Positions 24,073-32,844 of a DNA stretch of 64,000 nt are shown piece by piece. The notes below the pieces were generated by a model that was given only the letters and a program-made list of their open reading frames with translations, did no database searches and was not told the DNA's origin. This DNA is from an uncultured Chthonomonadaceae bacterium (GTDB taxonomy: Bacteria; Armatimonadota; Fimbriimonadia; Fimbriimonadales; Fimbriimonadaceae), in NCBI GenBank assembly GCA_946479035.1, contig CAMLDW010000005.1, positions 1-64,000 of the forward strand, given 5' to 3'. The stretch's first letter is position 1. Each line of letters opens with the position of its first letter. The position numbers and the translations under genes were made by a program.

Positions 24073-24116
24073 GGACGGCTCGGATTGGCCCGAGCAGTCC
24101 GATCTGTCGGAACAGA
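24073..24116. terminator. Two tandem hairpins between the DUF1552 and ABC operons
   Basis: GGAC-g-GCTCGG / CCGAGC-a-GTCC around a 6 nt loop (24073-24100) and TCTGT-CGGA-ACAGA (24103-24116). They lie just after the DUF1552 stop. No T-tract follows, so they may act as processing or Rho-type termination structures. Confidence 0.45.
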
Positions 24117-24118
24117 CC

Positions 24119-25459
24119 TTACAGCAGCTCTTTCAACGTCCCCGTGCTGTCGCCGAGCGTCTCCACGTCCACTCCCACCTTGTCCAGCATCGAGACGAAC
24201 AGGTTGTTCATCGGCGTGTTGGCAGGGAACTGGAAGTGCTGCGCAGCGGGAAGCCTGCCGCCGCCCTTGCCGCACAGCAGGAGAGGCAGGTCGTCGTGGT
24301 TGTGACGGTCGCCGTCGCTGATCCCAGCGCCGTAAACGACCATCGAGTTGTCGAGAAGGGTCCCCTCGACCTCGTTGATCCCCTGCATCCGCTCGAGCAG
24401 GTAAGCGAGCTGCGCCACGTGGAACGCATCGATCTTCTTCTTCTTCTCGAGCTTTAGCGGGTCGTGGCCGTGGTGCGAGATGTCGTGGTGCCCTTCCGCG
24501 ATCTCGATCTCTCGGTATGGCCTGTTGCTCCCGTCGTTGGCGAACATGAACGTGCAGATGCGCGTCGTGTCGGTCTGGAAAGCGAGCACCGCCATGTCGC
24601 TCAGCAGCCGGATGTGCTCGCCTCGGTCCCTCGGGATCCCTTTGCCCGGCACCTCGAACCCCGCAAGCGCCTGCAGTTTCTGCTTGTCCTCGAACGCCGT
24701 CAGCCGGTGCTCGATGTCGCGCACGCTCGACAAGTACTCTTCAAGCTTCCTTTGGTCGCGCGCACCGAGCTGCAGTTTTAGCCGCGAGGCGTCGTCCATG
24801 ACAAGGTCGAGCACGCTCTTCTTGTAGAGCTCGCGCTTCGCCTTCGCTTCGGCCAGCTCCGAGTCCTCGCCGTTCCCAAACAGCCGCTCGAAAACCGCGC
24901 GCGGGCTCACCTCTTTCGCGTTCGGGGTGTTCGGACCGCGCCACGAGACGCTGCTCGAGTACGCGCACGAGTAGCCCGAGTCGCAGTTGCCCGCCATCGC
25001 CCCCATTTCGCACCCGATCTCCAGCGAAGCGAACTTCGTCTGCCCGCCGATCGCCTTCGCCGCGACCTGGTCGACGGAAATCCCGGCCTCGATGTCCGCG
25101 CCGTCCGTCTTCTTGGGGTGCACGCCGGTCAGCCAGGCCGCCGTCGAGCGCGCGTGGTCCCCCGGCCCGTCGCCGAGCGCGAACGCGTTGTGCTGCGCCA
25201 GCCCGCTCAGCACACTCAACGAGCCCTTCACGTTCGCTAACGGCTGCAAGATCTCTGGAAGCTCGAATCCGGTCCCCACCGTCGCAGGACGCCAGAAGTC
25301 CATGTTCACGCCGTTCGGCACGAAGAGGAACGCCATCCGGTTCGGCCTTGCCTTCACCGATTGCGCCAGCGCCGTCAGGGGAAGCATCGACTCCAAAAGC
25401 GGCAGCGCTACTGCGGTGCCGATCCCTTTCAAGACCGTCCTTCGTGAAACTAAGCTCAT
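24119..25459 (-). CDS. DUF1552 domain protein with Tat signal
   Basis: A 446 aa exported protein. The twin-arginine signal is SRRTVLKGIG with ALPLLESMLP as hydrophobic core. Motifs such as FLFVPNGVNMDFWRP, HNAFALGDGPGDHARSTAAWLTG, of which GDGPGDHARSTAAWL is typical, and SMVVYGAGISDGDRHNHDDLP fit DUF1552, related to the DUF1501 sulfatase-like fold. These proteins are found beside DUF1592-type cytochromes in planctomycetes and related phyla; their function is unknown. The start overlaps the stop of the upstream cytochrome gene (ATGA). Confidence 0.9.
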   Translation of the reverse strand: MSLVSRRTVLKGIGTAVALPLLESMLPLTALAQSVKARPNRMAFLFVPNGVNMDFWRPATVGTGFELPEILQPLANVKGSLSVLSGLAQHNAFALGDGPGDHARSTAAWLTGVHPKKTDGADIEAGISVDQVAAKAIGGQTKFASLEIGCEMGAMAGNCDSGYSCAYSSSVSWRGPNTPNAKEVSPRAVFERLFGNGEDSELAEAKAKRELYKKSVLDLVMDDASRLKLQLGARDQRKLEEYLSSVRDIEHRLTAFEDKQKLQALAGFEVPGKGIPRDRGEHIRLLSDMAVLAFQTDTTRICTFMFANDGSNRPYREIEIAEGHHDISHHGHDPLKLEKKKKIDAFHVAQLAYLLERMQGINEVEGTLLDNSMVVYGAGISDGDRHNHDDLPLLLCGKGGGRLPAAQHFQFPANTPMNNLFVSMLDKVGVDVETLGDSTGTLKELL

Positions 25460-27798
25460 TGCTCTGCCAGCCTCTTCCGGAACGCGTCGCTCGTCACGAC
25501 GCCCTTGATCACTTCGGAGAACCTGTAACCGTTCTTGACGGCCCGCTGCGCGATCCGTTCCACTGTCGGGTCGTCCGCCGCCTCCAGGCCCCTCCCCAGC
25601 GCGTAGGTCAGGAGTTTACTGCCCAGCACCTTGGCGAAGTCCTTCTTGCGCGAGACGAGCAGCTTGCGGAGACCTTCCGCGCCCTGGAACTTCGTCCCGT
25701 CCGGGAGCTTGCCCGTGTCGTCGATCTTCCACTTGCCGTCCGTGGTCCGCCACCGACCGACGCCGTCGAAGTTCTCGAGCGAGAACCCCATCGGGTCCAT
25801 TTGCGCGTGGCAGGCGGCGCAGTTCGGGTCCCGCCTGTGCCGCTCCATCCGGTCCCTGAGCGAGGCCGTGTCCATAGCCTGAACGTCCTCGGGCAGCACC
25901 CCCACGTTCGGCGGCGGCGGGGGCGGCGTCCCGCCCAGCAGGTTGTCGAGGATCCACTTCCCGCGCTTGACCGGCGAGGTCCGGTTCGGGTTGCTCGTCA
26001 CCGTCAGCATGCTCCCTTGCGTGATCAGCCCTCCGCGCAACGGGTCCTTAAACGCGTAGAGCACGAACTTGTCGCCCGTCACTCCCGCGATGCCGTAGTG
26101 CTTGGCGAGCCGCTCGTTCAGGAACGTGTACCTCCCGTCGAGGAAGTCCACGATGCTCGCGTCCGTATCCACCACGTGGTTGAAGAACGCCTTGGTCTCC
26201 GTCACCATGTCCGCCTTCAGCTGGTCGCTCCAGTCGGCGAACGTCCCCGGGTCGGGAGTAAGCGTCTCCAGCAGGCGCAGGTTCAGCCACTGCCCGGCGA
26301 AGTCGTCCGCCAGCGCCCGCGCCTTCGGGTCTTTCAGCATCCGGTCGACCTGCGCCTCCAGCACCTTCGGGTTGGTCAGTACGCCTTGCGCGGCAAGGTC
26401 GAAAAGCGCCTGGTCCGGCATCGAGCTCCACAAGAAGTAGCTGAGCCGAGAGGCGATCGCGTAGTCGCCAAGGGCCTCCTGCCCGCCTGGTGCAGGCTTG
26501 GCATCGGTCTCGGTCAAGAAGATGAAGCTCGGCGAAGCGAGCACCGCGGTGACCGCGACCTGGATCCCCCTCTCATAAGGGTCCCCCATGCTCCTGACCA
26601 TTTGATAGAGAGCGACGAGCTTGTCCAGCTCCTCCTGCGCCACAGGGCGCCGGTACGCGCGACGAGCGAAGTCACCGATCACCACCCGCGCCGCCGAAAC
26701 GTGGTCGAGCTGCCCGGGGTACACGGTGATCAGCTTCGTGTGCGAAGCGGGCTGGACGCCCTGCTCACCGATCGGCCCTGCGATCTCAAGGTACTGCACG
26801 ACCAGGTTCCGGTCGCGCTGCGCCGGGTCGCTCGCGCCGGGGTTGTAGTAGTCGTTCACGAACCCCACCTCCACTTTCCGCGCCCCCGCGACAGTGTTGA
26901 ACGGAACCTGGTAGGTCCCTGGCGCAGCCTGCACCGCCGCGACCTCAACCGTCTGTACGGGCCGACCGTCCACGCGGAACGTCATCTTGCAAGGCTCGGG
27001 CCCCGCTTGCTGTCCGTACGCCTTGACGCGGAGCACATAGTCGCCCTGGGCAGGGAACGTGTAGGTCGCGCCCCAAAAGGCGTTCGTGTAGAAGTTGCGG
27101 TCGCCGTCCTCGGTCTGCGCCGTGCCCGCCACCACGCCGAACTCCGATGCCTCGAACCGCACGGCCTTGCCCTGTGGCAACACAATCGCCAACTCCGCCA
27201 ACCGCTCGGCTGCGTCCACGTACTTCTCCATCAGCAGAGGCGAGATCGTCAGCACGTCCCCGACGTCGTCGAACCCGTAGCCGACGTCGTCGCTTGGAAA
27301 CCCCTCCGCCGGCGTCGCCTTCAAGTACAGGAGGTCTCGGACCGTGTTGTTGTATTGGCTGCGGTTGAGCCGCCTAACGGTGACGCGCCCAGGGTCGCCG
27401 GCCTTTCTCCGCCCGCCCAGCGCCGCGTCCACCCAGTCCGTGACGGCCTTGCGCTCAGCCTGCGTCGGCGCCCTTGAACCGTTTGGTGGCATGTGCCCGG
27501 TCGCGACGTACTCGCGCAGCTTCCTCCACCGCGCAGGCTCTTTGCGGACCTGCTCCAGCGAGGAGATCCCGGCCAGGTTGAGCCCCGCCGCCGCCGAATC
27601 ACCGCTATGGCACGAGAAGCAGTACTTCGAAAAGAGCGGCTGGACCTTCCCCGAAAGGTCTGCGAGCAGCGCTGCGTCCTGCGTCGGCTGCTGCGCGCTC
27701 GGCGAGACAATCGCGGCAACAAGGAGCGGCCCGGCCGCGCAAAGCAGCGCCGCCAGGCGCGCCGCTTGGTTCGCGCGCCGTCCTCCGATAACCCACAT
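25456..27798 (-). CDS. Cytochrome c-like DUF1587/1595/1592/1588/1585 protein
   Basis: A 780 aa exported protein with an N-terminal hydrophobic segment (about 11-33). A planctomycete-type cytochrome domain carries CFSCH (covalent heme) at about residue 60 and the distal MPP near 103. The rest matches the DUF1587-DUF1595-DUF1592-DUF1588-DUF1585 series: VRRLNRSQYNNTVRDLL, FARRAYRRPV, SRLSYFLWSSMPD, RDPNCAACHAQMDPMGFSLENFD. A second CxxCH (CAACH) in the DUF1588 part may bind another heme. It is coupled with DUF1552; both probably act outside the cytoplasm in an unknown redox process. The start at 27798 is chosen because the signal peptide begins there. Confidence 0.9.
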   Translation of the reverse strand: MWVIGGRRANQAARLAALLCAAGPLLVAAIVSPSAQQPTQDAALLADLSGKVQPLFSKYCFSCHSGDSAAAGLNLAGISSLEQVRKEPARWRKLREYVATGHMPPNGSRAPTQAERKAVTDWVDAALGGRRKAGDPGRVTVRRLNRSQYNNTVRDLLYLKATPAEGFPSDDVGYGFDDVGDVLTISPLLMEKYVDAAERLAELAIVLPQGKAVRFEASEFGVVAGTAQTEDGDRNFYTNAFWGATYTFPAQGDYVLRVKAYGQQAGPEPCKMTFRVDGRPVQTVEVAAVQAAPGTYQVPFNTVAGARKVEVGFVNDYYNPGASDPAQRDRNLVVQYLEIAGPIGEQGVQPASHTKLITVYPGQLDHVSAARVVIGDFARRAYRRPVAQEELDKLVALYQMVRSMGDPYERGIQVAVTAVLASPSFIFLTETDAKPAPGGQEALGDYAIASRLSYFLWSSMPDQALFDLAAQGVLTNPKVLEAQVDRMLKDPKARALADDFAGQWLNLRLLETLTPDPGTFADWSDQLKADMVTETKAFFNHVVDTDASIVDFLDGRYTFLNERLAKHYGIAGVTGDKFVLYAFKDPLRGGLITQGSMLTVTSNPNRTSPVKRGKWILDNLLGGTPPPPPPNVGVLPEDVQAMDTASLRDRMERHRRDPNCAACHAQMDPMGFSLENFDGVGRWRTTDGKWKIDDTGKLPDGTKFQGAEGLRKLLVSRKKDFAKVLGSKLLTYALGRGLEAADDPTVERIAQRAVKNGYRFSEVIKGVVTSDAFRKRLAEQ

Positions 27799-27887
27799 TC
27801 TACAGACAGGACGCGCAAGCGGCAACTCGGATGCGCCGAAGGGCGGTAGGTAAGATCGGCCCAGACTCGAATACGGGACCCCCTCGC

Positions 27888-30728
27888 ATGAACCGCCCCC
27901 TCTCTCAAGCACTCGTCGTCGCGTTCGCCGCCCTCCTGAGCGTCGGTATCGCCGCGCAGAAAAAGCCCCTTACCCATGACGTCTACGACGGCTGGAAGGC
28001 GATCAGCGGCATCGCGCTCTCCAACGACGGCCAATGGCTCGCCTACACGGTCGCCCCACAGGTCGGCGACAACGTCGTCCACGTCGAGCGCACCGATACG
28101 GGGGCGGACACGGCCCTCGACCGCTGCACGAACGTCCGCTTTTCGCAGGACTCCAGGTTCGTCGTAGCCACCCGGGTTCCCACGTACGCCGAGACAAAGG
28201 ATGCAGACAGAAAGAAGACAAAGCCGGAAGACCGCCCGAAGAACAAGCTCGTCATTCTCGAGCTGGCCACCGGCAAAGCCACCGAGCTCGACCGCGTCAC
28301 CTCCTACACGATGGCCCGCAAGGACTCGGGCTGGATCGTGTACCGCCCCGAGCCGCCCAAGCCAGAGCCGCCCAAGCCCGAGACCAAGCCGACAGAAGGC
28401 CAGCCACAGGAGCCGCCCAAACAAGAAGGGCCACAGAAGAAGAAAGGGCACGGCGACGGCAGCACGATCGTCGCGCGCAACCTGGCGACCGGCGAGGAGG
28501 TCAAGTTCGAGAACGTCGGCAGCTTCGATACCGACGAGAGCGGCACCAGGCTCTTTTTCGTCCACACCCCCAAGGGCGTCGAGGGCCACGGCGTGTTCGT
28601 ATACGACTTCGCGAGCAAGTCTCAGCGCCCGATCATAGAGGGCCTCGCGCAGTACACGAAGCTCGCACTGAGCGAGGACGGCAAGCGCATCGCAGTCCTC
28701 ACAGACAAGGACGACTACCAGGCCGAGAAGCCGTCGTTCAGCGTCTATTGGGCCGAAACGGGCCGCGGAGGCGCCAAGCGCGCAGCGCACGAAGGCGACA
28801 AGGGGATCCCGGAAGGCTGGTACGTCCCGCCGACCTCCACCATCCGGTGGAGCAAGGACGCGAGCCGCCTGGTCCTCTCGACGGTGACCAAGCCGCCGAA
28901 GGACGAAAAGAAGGACGAGACCCCCGACGACGAGAAGGTCAGCCTCGACGTCTGGACCTACCACGACGTCGAGCTGCAACCGCAGCAGCTCCTGCGCGCT
29001 GTGCAGGAGCGCAACCGGACGTACGAGGCGGTCTGCACGGTCTCAACGGGCGACATCGTCCAGATCGAAACGCCTGAGCACCCCATCGTCCTGCTTCCGC
29101 GAGATGGGAACGGCGACTGGGGCCTCGCGACCGAAGAGCAGTTCGCCGGGGCGGGAGAATCGCCCAGCGACGTCTACGCGGTCGACCTGCGCAGCGGGCG
29201 CGCGCGCGCGCTCATGACCAGCTTTTACGGCAGCGTCTCCTTCAGCCCGACCGGCAGATGGCTGTACGGATTCGACATGTCCAGTTCCGAGGCGTTCGTC
29301 ATGGATCCCAAGACCGGGAAAAAGACGGTCCTCAACTCGCGCTTCCCGAACCCGATCTACGACACCCACGACGACCACCCGTTCGGCGCCGGCCCTTACG
29401 GCACCGCGGGATGGAGCCAGGACGACGGCACCGTCTACGTCTACGACGAGTTCGACGTCTGGGCGCTCGACCTGAACAAGGACAAGCCTGCCGAGTGCGT
29501 CACAGGAGGCTACGGCCGACAGTGGAACGCGCGCCTTCGTTACGACTCGGTGGACGCGGAAGAGAAGTTCATCGACCCAGGGAAGCCCGCCTACCTTGAC
29601 GCCTTCGAACCCAAAACGAAAAAGTCCGGGTTCATGCTCACGACCTTCGGCGCGCGCGCCTATCCGGAAAAACTGGTGATGGCGGACGCAGTGTTCAGCG
29701 GCCTCTCCAAGGCCCGCGACGCAGATGTGTTCGTCTATCAGCGCGAGACCGTCGCCGACTACCGCGACGCCTACCTCGCCAGGACCAGGCTCGAAGGCGG
29801 CAGGAGGGCTTCGGACGCCAACCCGCAGACCCACGATTACGTCTGGCCCACGGTCGAGCTCGTCGAGTGGCGCTCGGGCGACGGCGTTCCGCTGCAAGGG
29901 CTCCTCTATCGGCCCGACGACTTCGATCCCACCAAGAAGTACCCGATGGTGACCTACTTCTACGAGCAGTCGTCGGACACGATGCACCGCTACCAGACGC
30001 CCGCGCCCAGCGCGAGCACGATCAACATCTCCTACTTCGTCAGCAACGGCTACTGCGTGTTCGTGCCGGACATCCCGTACAAGGTCGGCTATCCCGGCGA
30101 GAGCGCGGTCAGCGCGATCGTCAGCGGCGTGAACCACGTCCTCGACATGGGCTTCGTCGACCCCAAGCGCCTCGGCATCCAGGGCCAGTCCTGGGGCGGC
30201 TACCAGGTCGCCTACCTGGTCACGGAGACGGACATGTTCGCCTGCGCCGAGGCGGGGGCGCCCGTCAGCGACATGTTCAGCGCTTACGGCGGCATCCGCT
30301 GGGGCGCGGGCGTCGTGAGGCAATTGCAGTACGAGCAGGGTCAGAGCCGGATCGGCGGTACGCCGTGGGAGACGCCGCTGCGCTACCTCGAGAACTCGCC
30401 CGTGTTCTTCGCCGACAAGGTCAAGACCCCGCTGATGATCATGCACAACGACGCCGACGGGTCCGTGCCCTGGTGGCAGAGCATCGAGTACTTCACCGCG
30501 CTCTGGCGAATGCACAAGCCGGTCTGGATGGTCGTGTACAACGGCGAGGACCACAACCTGGTCCAGCGCAAGAACCGCAAGGACCTCTCCGTCAGGCTCT
30601 CGCAGTTCTTCGACCACTTCCTCAAGGACGCCCCGATGCCCGAGTGGATGGCCGATGGCATCCCCGCCGCCAAAAAGGGCACGACCTACGGGTTCGAGGT
30701 TCCGAAGGAGAAGAAAGGAGGCAACTGA
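27888..30728 (+). CDS. Secreted S9 family peptidase (prolyl-oligopeptidase-like), copy 1
   Basis: A 946 aa exported serine peptidase: signal peptide 1-24, a beta-propeller of PD40-like repeats (about 30-640) interrupted by a Pro/Lys/Glu-rich insert at about 150-190, and a C-terminal alpha/beta-hydrolase. The nucleophile is GQSWGG (about residue 768), Asp in HNDADGSVPW and His in GEDHNL. It is paralogous to the gene at 42.3 kb. An AAAGGAGG site at its 3' end and a TGATG overlap show that an S10 carboxypeptidase gene was originally coupled downstream; only its first 78 codons remain here. Confidence 0.93.
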   Translation: MNRPLSQALVVAFAALLSVGIAAQKKPLTHDVYDGWKAISGIALSNDGQWLAYTVAPQVGDNVVHVERTDTGADTALDRCTNVRFSQDSRFVVATRVPTYAETKDADRKKTKPEDRPKNKLVILELATGKATELDRVTSYTMARKDSGWIVYRPEPPKPEPPKPETKPTEGQPQEPPKQEGPQKKKGHGDGSTIVARNLATGEEVKFENVGSFDTDESGTRLFFVHTPKGVEGHGVFVYDFASKSQRPIIEGLAQYTKLALSEDGKRIAVLTDKDDYQAEKPSFSVYWAETGRGGAKRAAHEGDKGIPEGWYVPPTSTIRWSKDASRLVLSTVTKPPKDEKKDETPDDEKVSLDVWTYHDVELQPQQLLRAVQERNRTYEAVCTVSTGDIVQIETPEHPIVLLPRDGNGDWGLATEEQFAGAGESPSDVYAVDLRSGRARALMTSFYGSVSFSPTGRWLYGFDMSSSEAFVMDPKTGKKTVLNSRFPNPIYDTHDDHPFGAGPYGTAGWSQDDGTVYVYDEFDVWALDLNKDKPAECVTGGYGRQWNARLRYDSVDAEEKFIDPGKPAYLDAFEPKTKKSGFMLTTFGARAYPEKLVMADAVFSGLSKARDADVFVYQRETVADYRDAYLARTRLEGGRRASDANPQTHDYVWPTVELVEWRSGDGVPLQGLLYRPDDFDPTKKYPMVTYFYEQSSDTMHRYQTPAPSASTINISYFVSNGYCVFVPDIPYKVGYPGESAVSAIVSGVNHVLDMGFVDPKRLGIQGQSWGGYQVAYLVTETDMFACAEAGAPVSDMFSAYGGIRWGAGVVRQLQYEQGQSRIGGTPWETPLRYLENSPVFFADKVKTPLMIMHNDADGSVPWWQSIEYFTALWRMHKPVWMVVYNGEDHNLVQRKNRKDLSVRLSQFFDHFLKDAPMPEWMADGIPAAKKGTTYGFEVPKEKKGGN

Positions 30729-30961
30729 TGCCCGACGAGAAGGACGCCAAAAAGGAAGAAAAGAAGGACGAGCCGATCAAGTTCGAAGAAGAGAAGCCCG
30801 TCGTCACCAAGCACTCGCTCGGCGCGATGAAGTACACCGCCACCGCCGGGCGCATGCCGGTCTTCAACGAGAAGAACGAGATCGACGCGCAGGTCTTCTA
30901 CATCGCCTACGTCCGCGACGGAGTGAGGGGCAAAGAGAGGCGCCCGGTCACGTTCGTCTTC
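30728..30961 (+). repeat. 234 bp perfect direct repeat, left copy
   Basis: Identical to 32611-32844. The identity begins exactly at the A of the ATG and ends after codon 78; flanking bases differ on both sides. Confidence 0.95.
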
Positions 30962-30982
30962 TCGCAAGACGGGCCTGTTTGA
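30728..30982 (+). pseudogene. Truncated 5' copy of the S10 carboxypeptidase gene
   Basis: Identical base for base to the first 78 codons of the full-length S10 gene at 32611, then diverges into SQDGPV and a stop. It keeps a strong ribosome binding site (AAAGGAGG, 6 nt spacing) inside the S9 gene and a TGATG coupling, so it is probably translated to an 84 aa fragment lacking all catalytic residues. The tail GTTTGAACC also occurs, in the same frame relation, at the end of the full gene, so an internal deletion of a complete tandem copy is an alternative origin. Confidence 0.85.
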
Positions 30983-31005
30983 ACCTGAGGTACCTAGTAA
31001 TAGTA

Positions 31006-31024
31006 GGGGGTTATCCCCCCCCCC
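31006..31024. repeat. G5-TTAT-C10 hairpin with poly-C tract
   Basis: GGGGG, TTAT, then ten C in a row (31015-31024). It could fold as a 5 bp stem. A run of ten C is unusual and prone to length change. Confidence 0.6.
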
Positions 31025-31067
31025 ACAAACTCGCAAGTTGTGTTACAGTGTCGATTAGGAGAGTCAA

Positions 31068-31363
31068 ATGTTCAGGATTGGCGAAGTGCTAGCGTTCGGG
31101 CTGCCATCGCGCCGGGAGACCCGATCTACGGGTGCTATGCCAGCGGGACTGACTGTCTGGGCGAGTGCTACAGGCGCTCAGCGGGCACCTGGTACGTCGG
31201 GGAGTGCCAGACGTGGGTTACGACGTGTGCGCCGTACTGGGGTCCTCCGGCTCTTTTCGCGGGTGAACAGACGACGTGCGTCAATACCGCCTCGCACTGC
31301 GTCTGTGGCGATCAATGGGTAGCGATTTCGGGAACGGTCTACTACATCACTTGCTCGCCCTAG
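31068..31363 (+). pseudogene. Frameshifted small Cys-rich secreted protein gene
   Basis: AGGAGAG stands 5 nt before an ATG at 31068, giving MFRIGEVLAFGLP. The frame that ends at 31363 is different and encodes a Cys-rich sequence (GDPIYGCYASGTDCLGECYRR, C-rich with about nine Cys in 80 residues, ending YYITCSP). Restoring one base near 31100-31106 joins the two into one reading frame with a leader and a disulfide-type domain. It therefore looks like a gene broken by a one-base deletion or a sequencing error. A GTG at 31040 in the Cys-rich frame is an alternative start but has no ribosome binding site. Confidence 0.5.
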
Positions 31364-31428
31364 CGGGGCAGGAGTCGTGAGGCGACCTTCGTCATCAACG
31401 CAGCAAGACGGTTCGAGGAACCCAAGAA

Positions 31429-32583
31429 ATGAACAGAGCAACTTGCATCTCGGTATTGGCGGCGCTCGCACTTATCGCGCTTCCGTACAGCGCCATGGCC
31501 CAGGTCGAAAGCGCGCGCTCGCGGCTGCTCGCGCGCGAGGACGCGCTCAAGGGCTGGAAGATCACGTGGAAACTTGAAGAGTCTTCGAAGCTGTATGCAA
31601 GGCGAGACGTGGGCGAGATCAAGGGCATGGGAGTGCGGTTCGACTACGACGACCAGTCCTGGACCCACACGGCGGACTATGTGTTCGCGCGAGGCCAGAA
31701 GAACATGGTCGTGAACGGCACATACGCCGTATTCAACTCCGATAGGAAGGCGGTGGACAAGGTCAAGCTCGTGCTGATGTACTCCGACGGCGTCGCCGGA
31801 GCGCTGAGGTACAACAACGTCCTGCACCCGGACAGTCCGACAGTGACCGAGTTCGTGTCCACGTCCAAGTTCGGTGCGAAGTCGAGCAATCCGCTGGACG
31901 GCTCGGCGGTGATTCTGCCGGAGGCGTTCATCTTCCTGGCCGGCTTCGCGCCGGACGGGGTGTACGGGATGAGGTGGGGCTACTCGACCGACGCCCAAGG
32001 GCGGATCGTGGCGACGGGGAAGAACTTCGACGAGGAGGACAAGATCCTCAACACGAACCTCCGTAACCACTGGACGGTCCGCATCACCTTTGACGCTGAG
32101 ACCCTTTGCCCGCTCTCGGGGTCGTTCTTGCAGGAGACGACGCCGGGCGAGTCCTATGTCTGCGAGGGCTTCCAGAAGGTGGGAGACGTCGTGGTGCCGT
32201 CCAAGGTCACGATGACGCTCCGGCTCGGTCCAGACGTGCGCCCTATGTTCGACACGACCCGCGTGTGGCGCTTCGCGTCGGCCAAGCGCGTCGACGAGGT
32301 CGAGTTCCCGGTTCCGAAGGGCACCCTGGTCGGCGACTACCGGCTGGACGTGAAGGACTTGCACCTATGGCTGTTCCCGCCGAAGGGCGCGGAGCCTGTG
32401 ATGTACGCGTGGGACTCGCGCCTACCGACCCTGGACGAGCTTCGAGGGATCAGGGCGGGCAAACCGCTGCCCAGACAACGCGAGCTCCCAAAGTGGGCGC
32501 TGCCCGCCTCTCTGGTTACGGTCGGCGCCGTCTGGCTGGGCTTGGCTGTTCGCAAGCGGGCGCTCAGACGGAAGCAGGCATAG
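31429..32583 (+). CDS. Secreted protein with C-terminal membrane anchor, unknown function
   Basis: A 384 aa protein: signal peptide 1-24 (ending AMAQ), a long beta-rich exported domain, then a C-terminal hydrophobic helix (about 356-373) followed by RKRALRRKQA, which would anchor the protein with a basic tail inside. GAGGAA lies 11 nt before the ATG. I recognise no domain; the layout recalls LolA-like or DUF2092-like secreted proteins only loosely. It is the only intact gene of the inserted segment. Confidence 0.7.
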   Translation: MNRATCISVLAALALIALPYSAMAQVESARSRLLAREDALKGWKITWKLEESSKLYARRDVGEIKGMGVRFDYDDQSWTHTADYVFARGQKNMVVNGTYAVFNSDRKAVDKVKLVLMYSDGVAGALRYNNVLHPDSPTVTEFVSTSKFGAKSSNPLDGSAVILPEAFIFLAGFAPDGVYGMRWGYSTDAQGRIVATGKNFDEEDKILNTNLRNHWTVRITFDAETLCPLSGSFLQETTPGESYVCEGFQKVGDVVVPSKVTMTLRLGPDVRPMFDTTRVWRFASAKRVDEVEFPVPKGTLVGDYRLDVKDLHLWLFPPKGAEPVMYAWDSRLPTLDELRGIRAGKPLPRQRELPKWALPASLVTVGAVWLGLAVRKRALRRKQA

Positions 32584-32597
32584 CGCCCTGCCGCCGG

Positions 32598-32603
32598 TAT
32601 CCT
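32598..32603 (+). promoter_or_regulatory. Putative leaderless -10 box for the intact S10 gene
   Basis: TATCCT followed by 7 nt and the ATG at 32611. It sits directly outside the right copy of the 234 bp repeat, so the intact S10 gene has its own promoter rather than depending on the S9 operon. Confidence 0.55.
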
Positions 32604-32610
32604 CCGCCAC

Positions 32611-32844
32611 ATGCCCGACGAGAAGGACGCCAAAAAGGAAGAAAAGAAGGACGAGCCGATCAAGTTCGAAGAAGAGAAGCCCGTCGTCACCAAGCACTCG
32701 CTCGGCGCGATGAAGTACACCGCCACCGCCGGGCGCATGCCGGTCTTCAACGAGAAGAACGAGATCGACGCGCAGGTCTTCTACATCGCCTACGTCCGCG
32801 ACGGAGTGAGGGGCAAAGAGAGGCGCCCGGTCACGTTCGTCTTC
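32611..32844 (+). repeat. 234 bp perfect direct repeat, right copy
   Basis: Identical to 30728-30961; forms the first 78 codons of the intact S10 gene. Confidence 0.95.

Larger units (their letters stand above)
30962..32610. mobile_element. 1.65 kb inserted segment between the 234 bp repeats
   Basis: The DNA between the two repeat copies contains a short AT-richer stretch with a G5-TTAT-C10 hairpin, a frameshifted Cys-rich small gene and an intact 384 aa secreted protein gene. No transposase, integrase or terminal inverted repeat is visible. The layout equals what integration of a circle by homologous recombination through 234 bp would leave, but tandem duplication followed by deletion would also fit. 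Confidence 0.5.

Noticed and set aside
30962..32610. Insertion sequence or transposon
   Set aside because: No transposase or integrase, no terminal inverted repeats, and a 234 bp duplication is far longer than any transposon target site duplication.
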